Below, one piece after another: positions 9,251 to 17,447 of a stretch of DNA of 45,275 bases. The DNA is taken from assembly GCA_030064955.1 (NCBI GenBank), contig JASJDW010000004.1:1-45275 (forward strand). The letters are read 5' to 3'. The stretch's first letter is position 1. Each line of letters starts with the position of its first letter. The stretch comes from Crocosphaera sp. (GTDB taxonomy: Bacteria; Cyanobacteriota; Cyanobacteriia; Cyanobacteriales; Microcystaceae). The notes under the pieces were generated by a model. That model was not told where the DNA came from. It saw nothing but the letters and a program-made list of their open reading frames with translations, and searched no databases. Position numbers and translations under genes: made by a program.

Positions 9251-10420
9251 ATGAACCAACAGCATCAATTAAAATCAAGGCATGATTTCCCCCTAAACTG
9301 GCTTAAAGGGGTGATCTTGGTGTTACTATTAAGCTTAGTTGCCTGTCAATCCAATCAACAAGCGTCCCAAACCCTAGAAACTTCAGGAGAAACCAGAGAC
9401 GAAACTAATTTAAAACTAGAAAATGCAACCCTAGAACAATCTAATGCTGAAGGAGAAATTCTTTGGAAAATACAGGTTGATGAAGCAAAATACAGTCCCG
9501 ATCGCAAAACAGCTAATTTAACCGCAGTCAAAGGTAATATTTTCCAAGATGGTAAAGTCGTATTACGCGTTAAATCTGATTACGGTGTTATTCAACGAGA
9601 CGGGGCCGAGATTTTTCTGAGAGATAATGTCGTCGCTGTTGATCCTCGTAACAAAGCAGTTTTGCGTAGCGAAGAAGTGGAATGGCAACCCGAAGCATCC
9701 CTATTAACCGTTCGCAAAAATGTACGGGGTTCTCATCCTCAACTCGAAGCATCCGCTAACGAAGGTAAATATAACACCCGTGAACAAAAATTAGAATTAA
9801 CCGGCAAAATTAAAGCCACCTCAGAACAAAGACAATTACAGTTAAAAACAGAACATTTAATCTGGGAAATTCCTAAACAAACGGTTATCGGCGATCGCCT
9901 CTTAACTATGATTAGATTCAAAGACAAAACCATTACTGATCGCCTTGTAGCCAACCGCGCTAGGGTTCTTTTAGATAAAAAACAAATCATTGTTAAAGAA
10001 AATGTTGAATATAAATCGATTCAACCTCCCCTACAAATAGCCACCAATGAAATTATTTGGCACTATCAAACCCGTCAAGTTTATTCAAATCAACCGGTTC
10101 AATTAGTTCAATACGTCCAAAATATTACCATTACCGGTAATAAAGGTCATGTTAACCTAGCAGAAAACATGGCTTATCTTAAAGGTGGAGTTCAAGGAAT
10201 CAGCCAAATGAATGATAGTAAATTGTACGCTAATAATTTAACCTGGAATGTAATAGCCCAAACCATTGAAGCCGATGGCAATGTTATCTATGAACAAAAT
10301 CAAAATCCTAAGTTTAATTTAACTGGAGAAAAAGCTGTTGGCACTTTAGTTGATAATAATATTGTTGTCACGAATAGTGATCGACAAGAACGGGTAGTTA
10401 CCGAAATTTTTCCTGAGTAA
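9251..10420 (+). CDS. lptC: LptC-like LPS-export periplasmic lipoprotein
   Basis: This 389-residue protein starts with a basic stretch, a hydrophobic helix and a lipobox LVAC (Cys32), so it should be a membrane-anchored lipoprotein. The body is a run of short beta-strand repeats (LENATLEQSNAEGEILWKIQ, and later 'YSPDRKTANL', 'KTEHLIWEIPKQTVIGDRL') typical of the LptC/OstA fold that carries lipopolysaccharide across the periplasm. E. coli LptC is about 190 residues. The cyanobacterial form is roughly twice that, and this one fits, probably with added OstA-like repeats. A single base separates its stop from the following regulator gene, so the two are surely co-transcribed. Other lpt genes are not in the window. 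Confidence 0.82.
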   Translation: MNQQHQLKSRHDFPLNWLKGVILVLLLSLVACQSNQQASQTLETSGETRDETNLKLENATLEQSNAEGEILWKIQVDEAKYSPDRKTANLTAVKGNIFQDGKVVLRVKSDYGVIQRDGAEIFLRDNVVAVDPRNKAVLRSEEVEWQPEASLLTVRKNVRGSHPQLEASANEGKYNTREQKLELTGKIKATSEQRQLQLKTEHLIWEIPKQTVIGDRLLTMIRFKDKTITDRLVANRARVLLDKKQIIVKENVEYKSIQPPLQIATNEIIWHYQTRQVYSNQPVQLVQYVQNITITGNKGHVNLAENMAYLKGGVQGISQMNDSKLYANNLTWNVIAQTIEADGNVIYEQNQNPKFNLTGEKAVGTLVDNNIVVTNSDRQERVVTEIFPE

Positions 10421-10421
10421 A

Positions 10422-11102
10422 ATGAGTTTAAATCCTTGTATTCTTCTTGTACAACTTGATGATTTGTTTAACCAGCGTCTTGGTCCTGAATTGAAAGAAT
10501 CTGGTTATACACCCATTATTATTAATGATAGTCGTCAAGCTGTCGAAAATGTCAAAATTCATCAACCAGCAATGGTGGTAATTAATCGTCAGCCTAACGA
10601 TGACACAGGATTTACTTTGTGTACTCAGTTGAGAAAACTACAAAAGTCCCTCATTTTAATTATGATTATTGATACGGAAACCGTCGAAGAAAGGGTTGCT
10701 TGTTTAGAAGCAGGGGCCGATGATTATCTACTAAAAACGGATTATAGTCCAGCACTGTTAAAATTAGTTCGTTTTTACTTGACTCCTCCTCAAATTATTA
10801 AAGAACAATTGCAATATAGTGATATTATTCTCGACTTGACAACTCGAAAACTTTTTGTTCAAAATAATCCCATTGATTTAACCATGAAAGAATTTGAGTT
10901 GCTTAAATATCTTATGTCTCATCCCCAAGAAGTTTTAAGTCGAGAGAAGATTTTAGAAAATGTTTGGGGAGAAGAATTCCAAGGAGAATCGAATGTAATT
11001 GAAGTTTATATCCGTTATTTACGTATCAAAATAGAAAATGATAATCATAAACGGTTAATTCATACCGTTCGAGGGGTGGGTTATGTTTTGCGCGAAGGTT
11101 AA
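10422..11102 (+). CDS. OmpR-family response regulator with degenerate receiver
   Basis: A 226-residue protein: receiver at 1-120, winged-helix DNA-binding domain at 128-226 (LTMKEFELLKYL, VYIRYLRIKIE, IHTVRGVGYVLREG). The DNA-binding half is canonical. The receiver is not: the phospho-acceptor Asp is Asn55 (VVINRQP), and the acidic pair of the usual VVDDE motif reads Q11-L12. The conserved Lys is kept (K106). It therefore probably cannot be phosphorylated in the usual way and may act constitutively or through another signal, as known for atypical cyanobacterial OmpR-type regulators. It begins one base after the LptC stop. No histidine kinase lies next to it. Confidence 0.87.
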   Translation: MSLNPCILLVQLDDLFNQRLGPELKESGYTPIIINDSRQAVENVKIHQPAMVVINRQPNDDTGFTLCTQLRKLQKSLILIMIIDTETVEERVACLEAGADDYLLKTDYSPALLKLVRFYLTPPQIIKEQLQYSDIILDLTTRKLFVQNNPIDLTMKEFELLKYLMSHPQEVLSREKILENVWGEEFQGESNVIEVYIRYLRIKIENDNHKRLIHTVRGVGYVLREG

Positions 11103-11154
11103 TAGAAGTATGTAAATTCTTAATTCTTAATTTTACAAGTATTTATCAAACATT

Positions 11155-11667
11155 ATGTTGAAAAAAATTAGCTCAATTTTTTTAATTAGTATTTTTTTAA
11201 TGGGATGTTCCCCTTCTACACAAGCCGAATATCCTAAAGATGGTACCCAAGAAATGGCAGAAAACGGACAAAATCTTCCCATAGAAGCCACCATTAAAAT
11301 AAACGAAACTGTAATCGAATTAGAAGTGGCAAAAACCCGTGAACAACAAAAAATAGGTTTAATGTATCGCCAATCTTTAGACGAAAATCGCGGTATGATT
11401 TTTGTATTTGACCAGATACGGCCTGTTAAGTTTTGGATGAAAAATGTTAATATTTATTTAGATATGATTTTTTTGGTTAATGGCAAAGTCAAAGCTGTTT
11501 TATCCAATGTTCCCCCTTGTAGCGTTGATCCCTGTCCTACTTACGGCCCCGAGAATTTAGTTAACCAAGTTATTGAACTACGGGGAGGAAGGGCTAAAGA
11601 ATTAGGGATTGAAGCAGGAGATGAACTGGAAATTGAATTTATAGAAAATATATCCTTGAAATCTTAA
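11155..11667 (+). CDS. DUF192 family lipoprotein
   Basis: This 170-residue protein has a lipoprotein signal with lipobox LMGC (Cys18). The rest is a DUF192 domain, shown by the family signatures GLMYRQSLDENRGMIFVF, VKFWMKNVNIYLDMIF, and the closing VIELRGGRAKELGIEAGDEL. DUF192 proteins are small beta-barrel proteins of unknown biochemical role, usually exported. The gene follows the regulator after 52 bp on the same strand, so it may belong to the same transcript. A large gap follows it. Confidence 0.85.
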   Translation: MLKKISSIFLISIFLMGCSPSTQAEYPKDGTQEMAENGQNLPIEATIKINETVIELEVAKTREQQKIGLMYRQSLDENRGMIFVFDQIRPVKFWMKNVNIYLDMIFLVNGKVKAVLSNVPPCSVDPCPTYGPENLVNQVIELRGGRAKELGIEAGDELEIEFIENISLKS

Positions 11668-12062
11668 AAAAATCATAAGTTGTATAAAATGAACTTTTGA
11701 TAAATATCTACAGATTTTCTAAATCATTTATAATAGGATCTACACATAATATTGAGAGAAGACCTTATTTCTACAGCAAAAGACTGTTAAGTCTTACCGT
11801 TGTTTGATTAATTAACATTAGTCAACTAATAAGTGGTGTGACGAGAAAAAAGGAAAATAACTGGATTATTTAGATCAAAAAGTTGTTTTTCTGATAACTT
11901 AATGTATCTAGAAAGAAACATAGGATAAATATTGAAAAATATCCTAGTTATTTAGGGTTTGTTCCCTTGGCGTTGTCTAGGAAGGTTTTGTTTATTACAG
12001 ATCAACTTCAGTTCTGAAAACCAAGACCATTATTTGTGATTAATTCTTAAGGTACAATCACT
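11668..12062. other. Intergenic region without recognised gene
   Basis: 395 bp of AT-rich sequence between the DUF192 gene and the DUF2949 gene. I see no convincing ORF, RNA fold or strong terminator. It presumably holds the promoter of the downstream gene, but I could not place a well-spaced -35/-10 pair. Confidence 0.4.
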
Positions 12063-12278
12063 ATGTCACACACCACATATATACAATTTTTACGTTTTTT
12101 ACATGAAGAACTCTGTTTACCGGCTGACTCTATTGCCATTGCCCAACGTTCCATGGAACAAACCCAAGGGCCCTTACCGATGCTTCTATGGCAATATGGT
12201 TTGATTAATTTAAACGAGTTGGATAAAATTTATGATTGGTTAGACGCTTCAGTTAATGCTAGTAACCAAGACTCGTAA
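12063..12278 (+). CDS. DUF2949 domain protein
   Basis: A 71-residue acidic protein with no signal peptide or membrane segment. The central LPMLLWQYGLINLNELDKIYDW and the LHEELCLPADSIAIA lead-in match the cyanobacterial DUF2949 family, small proteins of unknown function. Its stop is two bases before the ATG of a 44-codon ORF, and a GC-rich hairpin follows that ORF, so the two probably form a short transcript. Confidence 0.82.
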   Translation: MSHTTYIQFLRFLHEELCLPADSIAIAQRSMEQTQGPLPMLLWQYGLINLNELDKIYDWLDASVNASNQDS

Positions 12279-12280
12279 GA

Positions 12281-12415
12281 ATGATTAATATTGATCCCGA
12301 TTTCCTCGGTAATAATTCACTGAAACAGTGGGGTAAGGCGAGAGTGGGGGATAAGTTGGTTAAGCTACTTTTTAAAGAACTAATTGGAGCTTATCGTAGA
12401 AATAGGAACGAGTAA
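12281..12415 (+). CDS. Candidate 44-residue small protein, coupled to DUF2949 gene
   Basis: An ATG two bases after the DUF2949 stop opens a frame of 44 codons ending in TAA. The product starts MINIDPDFLGNN and its C-terminal half is basic and amphipathic (KLVKLLFKELIGAYRR). A 7-bp GC hairpin begins 11 bp after the stop, as expected at the end of a transcript. I do not recognise a family. The tight spacing and the hairpin support a real gene, but at this length chance is possible. The start could also be read as a short 3' UTR feature. Confidence 0.4.
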   Translation: MINIDPDFLGNNSLKQWGKARVGDKLVKLLFKELIGAYRRNRNE

Positions 12416-12425
12416 CCACAGAAAA

Positions 12426-12446
12426 AGGGGGGTATCAAGCCCCCCT
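12426..12446 (+). terminator. GC-rich stem-loop after the DUF2949/small-ORF pair
   Basis: AGGGGGG (12426-12432) pairs perfectly with CCCCCCT (12440-12446) across a 7-base loop. No strong T-run follows, so termination efficiency is uncertain, though cyanobacterial terminators often lack one. Confidence 0.5.
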
Positions 12447-12562
12447 CATTGGTGGTAAGTAAAGCAAAAAAGTCTTAAACTAAATAATATTGAAAATTTA
12501 ACAATACTTTGTAAAAATTACTAAATTAATTATAAATCTTTCTCGCTCATTCATGGTAAATT

Positions 12563-12937
12563 ATGCCTTCATTAACCCTTTCAGAAATTACTTATTATCG
12601 TTCTCAACTAGCTGACTATCCTGATGCTATCACTGCTTTAGATGAAATTGTTGTTTGTGATGGGGACTTAGATGATGCAGCTATTAACCTTGCTTTAAGT
12701 GTAGGACAAACCCCCGATCGCACAGACTGGTTAGAGGGGTTAGCAAAACGATACCGGGTAGAAATCTGTCAAGAAAACCTCATCAATGAACTGTCTCAAG
12801 GTCATATTATTCCTGTTATTAATCATTTGATGAACACAAAAATAGGCCCAGATATTTTAGTTTTACCTGTTGTTTTGTATGTTCTTAAGACAGGCGTTAA
12901 TGATTTTTGTTCTCCTTTAAAGCTTAAAATAACATAA
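12563..12937 (+). CDS. Conserved-looking hypothetical protein
   Basis: A 124-residue protein with no signal peptide. It is acidic in the first half (ALDEIVVCDGDLDDAAINLAL) and ends in a hydrophobic stretch (ILVLPVVLYVLKTGV) that could be one membrane helix or a buried core helix. I do not recognise the family. The codon use and the clean ATG support a real gene. It has its own upstream gap of about 115 bp after the hairpin and is followed by a 207-bp gap, so it is probably monocistronic. Confidence 0.6.
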   Translation: MPSLTLSEITYYRSQLADYPDAITALDEIVVCDGDLDDAAINLALSVGQTPDRTDWLEGLAKRYRVEICQENLINELSQGHIIPVINHLMNTKIGPDILVLPVVLYVLKTGVNDFCSPLKLKIT

Positions 12938-13144
12938 GTTTAGCTATTACTGTCTCAACCAACTTGCCTTTTTTCAAACACTTTTCTACTAACTCACCTA
13001 ATACACTTGGGTAGCTTTTTGCGTTTTTTTACATAAATTAACACAATGTTGCTTATGCTTATTTATATCCGACTACTTAGTTAATTTGTTTTTGCTAAAA
13101 TGAGAACATCAACATCTGTGCGCCAAATGTAATTAGTTTAAGTC

Positions 13145-15793
13145 ATGCCGAATCTACCTCCCCAATGTCAAAACTTGGAGAAATCAGTTGAAAAGTTAAT
13201 CGAATTGACCAAACAAGAAAATACCATTAAGTCATTAGATTTTACAAAAATAAACATTGCTCTCAATAAGGCAATTTCTCCTAGGTTTGAAATCGTGTTT
13301 GCTGGAGCATATAGTGCAGGAAAATCCATGCTAATTAATGCTCTTTTTGAACAAGAACTACTTTACAGTTCAGCCGGACACGCTACGGGAACGGAATGTC
13401 AAATTCAAAATGTTGGATCTGATGGAAAAGAAAAAGTCATCCTAACATTTTTAAGCAAGAAAGAAATTTTTGCTCAAATTGAAGAGCTTTGGAATAAGTT
13501 ACGTCAAGAAAATGTAGTTACGTCTTACAATTTTGGTGATTTTTCAGATAGTAATATTTTAGATCCTATACAAAAAGACTGCAATAAAGTTATTGACAAA
13601 GCAGGAGGAAAAGATAGGACTAAGCAAGCAGAGTGGGCAAATGCAATCATACTTCTTATCCAGGGGCTAAATAATAACCAGGATTATATTCAAGAAGATA
13701 GTGAACAAGCAATCCCTATGGCGACTATTGGGTTTCAGAATTTATCAGACGCAGTTGAATATGTTCGACAAGGTTTTAATAGTTCAGTCCTTAGACGAGT
13801 AGAGTATTTCTACAAACACAAGTTATTAGAAGGTGGAAATGTGATTATAGATACTCCAGGAATTGATGCACCCGTGGCAAGAGATGCAGATTTGACCTAT
13901 AAAAAGATTGAAAATCCTGACACATCAGCAGTCGTCTGTGTTTTTCAATCAGCAATGAATGCAAAAGGAGAACTATCAGGGTCAGAAAAGCAACTTTTAG
14001 ATAAAATTCAAAAAAATCCTAATATTGGCAATAGAGTTTTTAATGTTTTCAACTACATTGACAATGCTTGGTACAATGTGAAAACAGCACAATTAGTTGA
14101 AAACCTCATTAAAGAACAGTTTCATAAATCAAGAGTTTATAAAACGAGTGCATTATTAGGATTCTATGGCAGTCAGATCAAGAAAACAGATGAATCAAGT
14201 CAGTTTGGATTAGAGACTATTTTTTCTAAAGAAATAAATCTTCAAGATGGAAACAGCACAACTCCTCAATTCATATCAGAGTTTCTAAGATATTGCAGTC
14301 CTACAGGTAGACTAAGAAGTACTCGGTTCAAGGTAACTACGGACAGCGATGAGAAACCTAATGATGTTTATCAAAGAATCCTCAAAGAACAGGGGTTTGA
14401 CTTAGTTGACCATTTGATCGACGATAGTGGTATTAATGAGTTTCGTCAAGCTATCACTGATTATCTGACAAAAGAAAAATCACCTCAATTGTACAAAGAC
14501 TTGGGCGATAAGCTTCTTGACTTATGCAGGAATTTACGAAGCGAATATCAGAAACAATTTGATACTTTAATTAAAAATCGTCCAAATGAGTCGTTAACTC
14601 AAAAAGAGCAAGTTGTTATAGAGATCAATAAAAAGTTATGGCAAGTTGGAGAAGATTTTTATACAACGATACGTTCTGAGATTAATCAGATAATGGCTAC
14701 TAATTTGGAAAGTAGTAATAATTTGAAGACAGAAAGTGAATCGTCTCTAGAAGATACAAATAGCTCATATCAAGTTTTAAGAGAAAAATATTCCGAACTA
14801 AAAACAGCACTCTACAATAAAATTAATGAAATTGATAACTTATCCATGAAGGAAGTTTATCATGGGGCAGTGGCGAAACAAGATAACAACAGTACGGTTC
14901 CTATTAGTATGCTTTTATCTGAGCCTTTTGAAATAATATCTGAAAAAATAGAAGAGGTGTTTAAATCATCCGCTTCTGAACTTGTTGAAACCCTTTTTAA
15001 TCATCTCATTGAACGAATGACTAACATTAACAACAGTTATATACAAGATTTACTAGAGTTCAGTGATACAGATGCTGGAATTGAGCAAAAATTGAGAGAT
15101 TGTGAAGCTCAAGTCGCAATTGCTATTGATAATCATGTAATTGTAGAATGCGATCGTTATCGACGTGAAGATAAGACATATTATGGGTTAAAGAGTGCAT
15201 CATATAAAGACAAACTACTAGAAGCACTCTCTGATCCCCAATTTTATCCCAATAATATACTGTCGGCAGACCTCAAAAACCAAATTGTTAATACTGCTTT
15301 AAAAGTCTTACAGCTTGCTATAACTGGAGGAACTTCCGAAGTCGCTCGTCTCCTATCCGAAATCATTGATAATACGCCTGGATTTGGAAATGCTAACATG
15401 ACAGAGGCTCAGGAAACCACCATCAAGCGATTTCTGAAAGAAAATTTTCAGAGTAGAGTTGACGTTACTCTTAATATTTACTTTCCACAAATCTTAAAAC
15501 AAACATTAAAAACCCATCTCAATCGTGTTGCAGACGAGCAAAAGACTTATATAACTCAACTTGCTGCAACTCCTGACTTGCAGAAAAAGCTGGATGCTTT
15601 AGCGAAGGAAGAGCAAAAACAGTTTAAGAAAAAAGTGAAAAATCTACAGACAAAAGTATCTCAATATAAAGAAGCCATTTCAGAGATTAACGGGTGTCTA
15701 TCATATTGGGAACTAAACGTAAGTTTACCTTCCTCTGACATTGCCGATAGATTAGATACTTTTATATCATCTTCGAGCAAGAAAGAAGACTAA
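13145..15793 (+). CDS. Dynamin-like large GTPase
   Basis: An 882-residue protein with an N-terminal GTPase: P-loop GAYSAGKS (54-61), a switch-I Thr in HATGTE (around 81-83), DTPG (236-239) and a G4-like NYID in NVFNYIDNAW. The long remainder is mostly helical with charged heptad-like stretches (for example 480-570 and 820-870). This is the layout of bacterial dynamin-like proteins and related stress or defence GTPases. No strong transmembrane segment is visible, so membrane contact would be through a paddle-like region, perhaps 690-760. No partner dynamin gene is next to it, whereas many bacterial dynamins occur in pairs. Role unknown: membrane remodelling or phage defence are both possible. 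Confidence 0.78.
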   Translation: MPNLPPQCQNLEKSVEKLIELTKQENTIKSLDFTKINIALNKAISPRFEIVFAGAYSAGKSMLINALFEQELLYSSAGHATGTECQIQNVGSDGKEKVILTFLSKKEIFAQIEELWNKLRQENVVTSYNFGDFSDSNILDPIQKDCNKVIDKAGGKDRTKQAEWANAIILLIQGLNNNQDYIQEDSEQAIPMATIGFQNLSDAVEYVRQGFNSSVLRRVEYFYKHKLLEGGNVIIDTPGIDAPVARDADLTYKKIENPDTSAVVCVFQSAMNAKGELSGSEKQLLDKIQKNPNIGNRVFNVFNYIDNAWYNVKTAQLVENLIKEQFHKSRVYKTSALLGFYGSQIKKTDESSQFGLETIFSKEINLQDGNSTTPQFISEFLRYCSPTGRLRSTRFKVTTDSDEKPNDVYQRILKEQGFDLVDHLIDDSGINEFRQAITDYLTKEKSPQLYKDLGDKLLDLCRNLRSEYQKQFDTLIKNRPNESLTQKEQVVIEINKKLWQVGEDFYTTIRSEINQIMATNLESSNNLKTESESSLEDTNSSYQVLREKYSELKTALYNKINEIDNLSMKEVYHGAVAKQDNNSTVPISMLLSEPFEIISEKIEEVFKSSASELVETLFNHLIERMTNINNSYIQDLLEFSDTDAGIEQKLRDCEAQVAIAIDNHVIVECDRYRREDKTYYGLKSASYKDKLLEALSDPQFYPNNILSADLKNQIVNTALKVLQLAITGGTSEVARLLSEIIDNTPGFGNANMTEAQETTIKRFLKENFQSRVDVTLNIYFPQILKQTLKTHLNRVADEQKTYITQLAATPDLQKKLDALAKEEQKQFKKKVKNLQTKVSQYKEAISEINGCLSYWELNVSLPSSDIADRLDTFISSSSKKED

Positions 15794-15848
15794 TTTAGAA
15801 GTTTACCATTGACAGACAATAGAAATTATGGTGATTAGTCATATCATC

Positions 15849-17165
15849 TTATTTTTTCAAACGAGAATAAACCGTAGTCAAACCTTGAACATTCCCAACA
15901 TTACCAGGAAATAAAACCACAGGTAAATTAGGAAATAAAGGATGATCGTTTTCCGTTCTTACCATTGAACATCCAGCTAAAACTTGTCCTAATAATCGTA
16001 CTGCTTGCAACTTTAAACCGGTACTTAACACATCATTAGAGGTAATACCCCCTTTACTAATTAAAAAACTAATATCACGGGGTAAACCTTGAACCACCTC
16101 CATTAATAAAGAGGAAACAGCTACCCCAAAATCTAATCTTTTTTGTACGGTTTCAAAGGTTAATTCTTCCCGACTGGTATAAACCACAGGGGTTTTATTT
16201 TGTTCATAAACGCTTTTAACTTGTTCTAAAATGCTGTTTAATAAATCATCTTTCTTATCAGGATGATCTCGTAATTCTTTTACATCAACTTCTATTCCCA
16301 CTACATCTGATTGCGTTAATAAGTCTTGCAATTGTTGGGTGGTTTTCTTCACATGAGAACCCACTAAAACTACTCCAGGTTTATTTGTTGGCTTATATTT
16401 TGCCATCTCTTCTGCGGAGATAGGTTGTTTACCCAATTGCGCTAAAGAGGTTAGAATACTAGCAGCACTACGGAATAAAAACCGTTTTCCTGATGCTGCT
16501 GCGGTTAATAAATCTTCAGCAAACTTATCTAAATCTTCTTGTCTTTCTCCATCAACCACTCCACATTGATTCTCTTGTAGCTGCATTAATCTTTCTAAGC
16601 TACCTTGTCGAATATCCTCTAATAAAAATCGTTCTACTTCTGTTGCTTTAATTTGTCCTTTGGTCTTTTCTTCTACATAGTCTGGTAGATAACTATAGTG
16701 ATAAGCAAAAACAGAATCTTTTGCAAACTCTGTTTCATGAACAGGGGTTAATGTCCCCTCAATGTTTAAATAATGAACACTATCAATAGTTTGTCTTCCT
16801 CCTTCAAAAAAAGCAGGAATTAAAAAATGAGCGTCAAAACCGCCTAATTCTTCAGCAATAACATCGGTTTCTATGGGATAATGACCTCGGAGGGTGGAAT
16901 CTGAACGACTAACAATTAAAAAATCTGCTATTTTTTCTGCTTCCAGGGCAATTTTGAGATTATGACACACTTCCTTAGTGACTTCTGCTGCTTTTTGGGG
17001 GGTTAATGCCCTTGTATTGGTCAAAACAAAGAAAATAGGAACGTCATCCCTTAACCCTAATCTTAACGTCTCAACATCCCACTGCATCAACAGTAAACAA
17101 CTATGTACCGTTTGGGAACCAGTTGGATCATCATCTAAGACAATTATTTTCGGTTGCTGACTCAT
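15849..17165 (-). CDS. Four-carbon acid sugar kinase family protein (DUF1537)
   Basis: This 438-residue protein begins with the family's substrate-site motif LDDDPTGSQTVHS and has the second signature SRSDSTLRGHYPIE near residue 105. The C-terminal half carries the nucleotide-binding domain with ISKGGITSNDVLSTGL, the usual KGGxTS loop. DUF1537 enzymes phosphorylate sugar acids such as erythronate or threonate using ATP. Length is normal. None of the usual catabolic partners (dehydrogenase, decarboxylase, isomerase) is next to it, so the substrate here is unknown. It converges on the dynamin-like gene. Confidence 0.85.
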   Translation of the reverse strand: MSQQPKIIVLDDDPTGSQTVHSCLLLMQWDVETLRLGLRDDVPIFFVLTNTRALTPQKAAEVTKEVCHNLKIALEAEKIADFLIVSRSDSTLRGHYPIETDVIAEELGGFDAHFLIPAFFEGGRQTIDSVHYLNIEGTLTPVHETEFAKDSVFAYHYSYLPDYVEEKTKGQIKATEVERFLLEDIRQGSLERLMQLQENQCGVVDGERQEDLDKFAEDLLTAAASGKRFLFRSAASILTSLAQLGKQPISAEEMAKYKPTNKPGVVLVGSHVKKTTQQLQDLLTQSDVVGIEVDVKELRDHPDKKDDLLNSILEQVKSVYEQNKTPVVYTSREELTFETVQKRLDFGVAVSSLLMEVVQGLPRDISFLISKGGITSNDVLSTGLKLQAVRLLGQVLAGCSMVRTENDHPLFPNLPVVLFPGNVGNVQGLTTVYSRLKK

Positions 17166-17235
17166 TATTTGCTAACTGCGATCGCCTTTTCTATTGTCCC
17201 ATGAGTTGTGGCGAAGTACCTCAATTTTGCTATGA

Positions 17236-17248
17236 ATAATTGATAATG
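17236..17248 (+). repeat. Left copy of 13-bp inverted repeat flanking the TnpB locus
   Basis: ATAATTGATAATG here is the exact reverse complement of 18779-18791. It includes a TTGAT pentamer (17240-17244), the kind of target-adjacent motif known for some IS200/IS605 elements. These AT-rich words are common in cyanobacterial spacers, so chance similarity is possible. Confidence 0.5.
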
Positions 17249-17272
17249 AAATATCAACATAATAAGCGAGAG

Positions 17273-17300
17273 TCCCCACTCTCAGCTTGCGGAGTGGGGA
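17273..17300 (+). repeat. Left-end hairpin of the TnpB element
   Basis: TCCCCACTC (17273-17281) pairs perfectly with GAGTGGGGA (17292-17300) around a 10-base loop. Subterminal hairpins are expected at IS200/IS605-type ends, where the transposase recognises folded single strands. Confidence 0.55.
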
Positions 17301-17310
17301 GGTAGAGCGT

Positions 17311-17387
17311 GGTGATTGAGACGAGCAACCCCGCGTCGTAAGACGACGCACTGGGTAGCGCGAGGAGGGTTCGATGCCCCGAAAATC
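17311..17387 (+). other. GC-rich structured segment with tRNA-like features
   Basis: A GC-rich block. It contains a perfect hairpin (GCGTCGT 17333-17339, ACGACGC 17343-17349). If only five pairs are counted, the loop becomes GTAAGAC, with a U and an A in anticodon-loop positions. Downstream is a T-loop-like TTCGATG closed by GGG/CCC, and the ends GGTGATT and AATCACC can pair. The D-arm is missing and the T-stem has only three pairs, so I do not call a tRNA gene. Confidence 0.35.
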
Positions 17388-17393
17388 ACCAAC

Positions 17394-17422
17394 TTGACAC
17401 TCTTTTTCACAAGAATTACAAT
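17394..17422 (+). promoter_or_regulatory. Sigma70-type promoter for tnpB
   Basis: TTGACA (17394-17399) and TACAAT (17417-17422) are separated by exactly 17 bp, and the ATG follows 25 bp after the -10. This is the best promoter match I saw in the window. It sits partly inside a perfect palindrome (17405-17440). Confidence 0.65.
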
Positions 17423-17440
17423 AAGGCTATTCTTGTGAAA
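17405..17440 (+). promoter_or_regulatory. Perfect 12-bp palindrome over the tnpB -10 box and leader
   Basis: TTTCACAAGAAT (17405-17416) and ATTCTTGTGAAA (17429-17440) are exact reverse complements around a 12-base loop that holds the -10 box. It ends 7 bases before the tnpB ATG. It could be an operator, a leader hairpin that limits TnpB translation, or a transposase-binding hairpin of the left end. Confidence 0.6.
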
Positions 17441-17447
17441 CTTAAAA

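Noticed and set aside
12053-12058. TACAAT as a -10 box for the DUF2949 gene
   Set aside because: It ends only four bases before the ATG and has no matching -35, so it would require a leaderless transcript.
17311-17390. A tRNA gene
   Set aside because: T-loop, anticodon-like loop and end helix are present, but the T-stem has only three pairs, no D-arm can be drawn, and the AAG anticodon would be unusual in bacteria.
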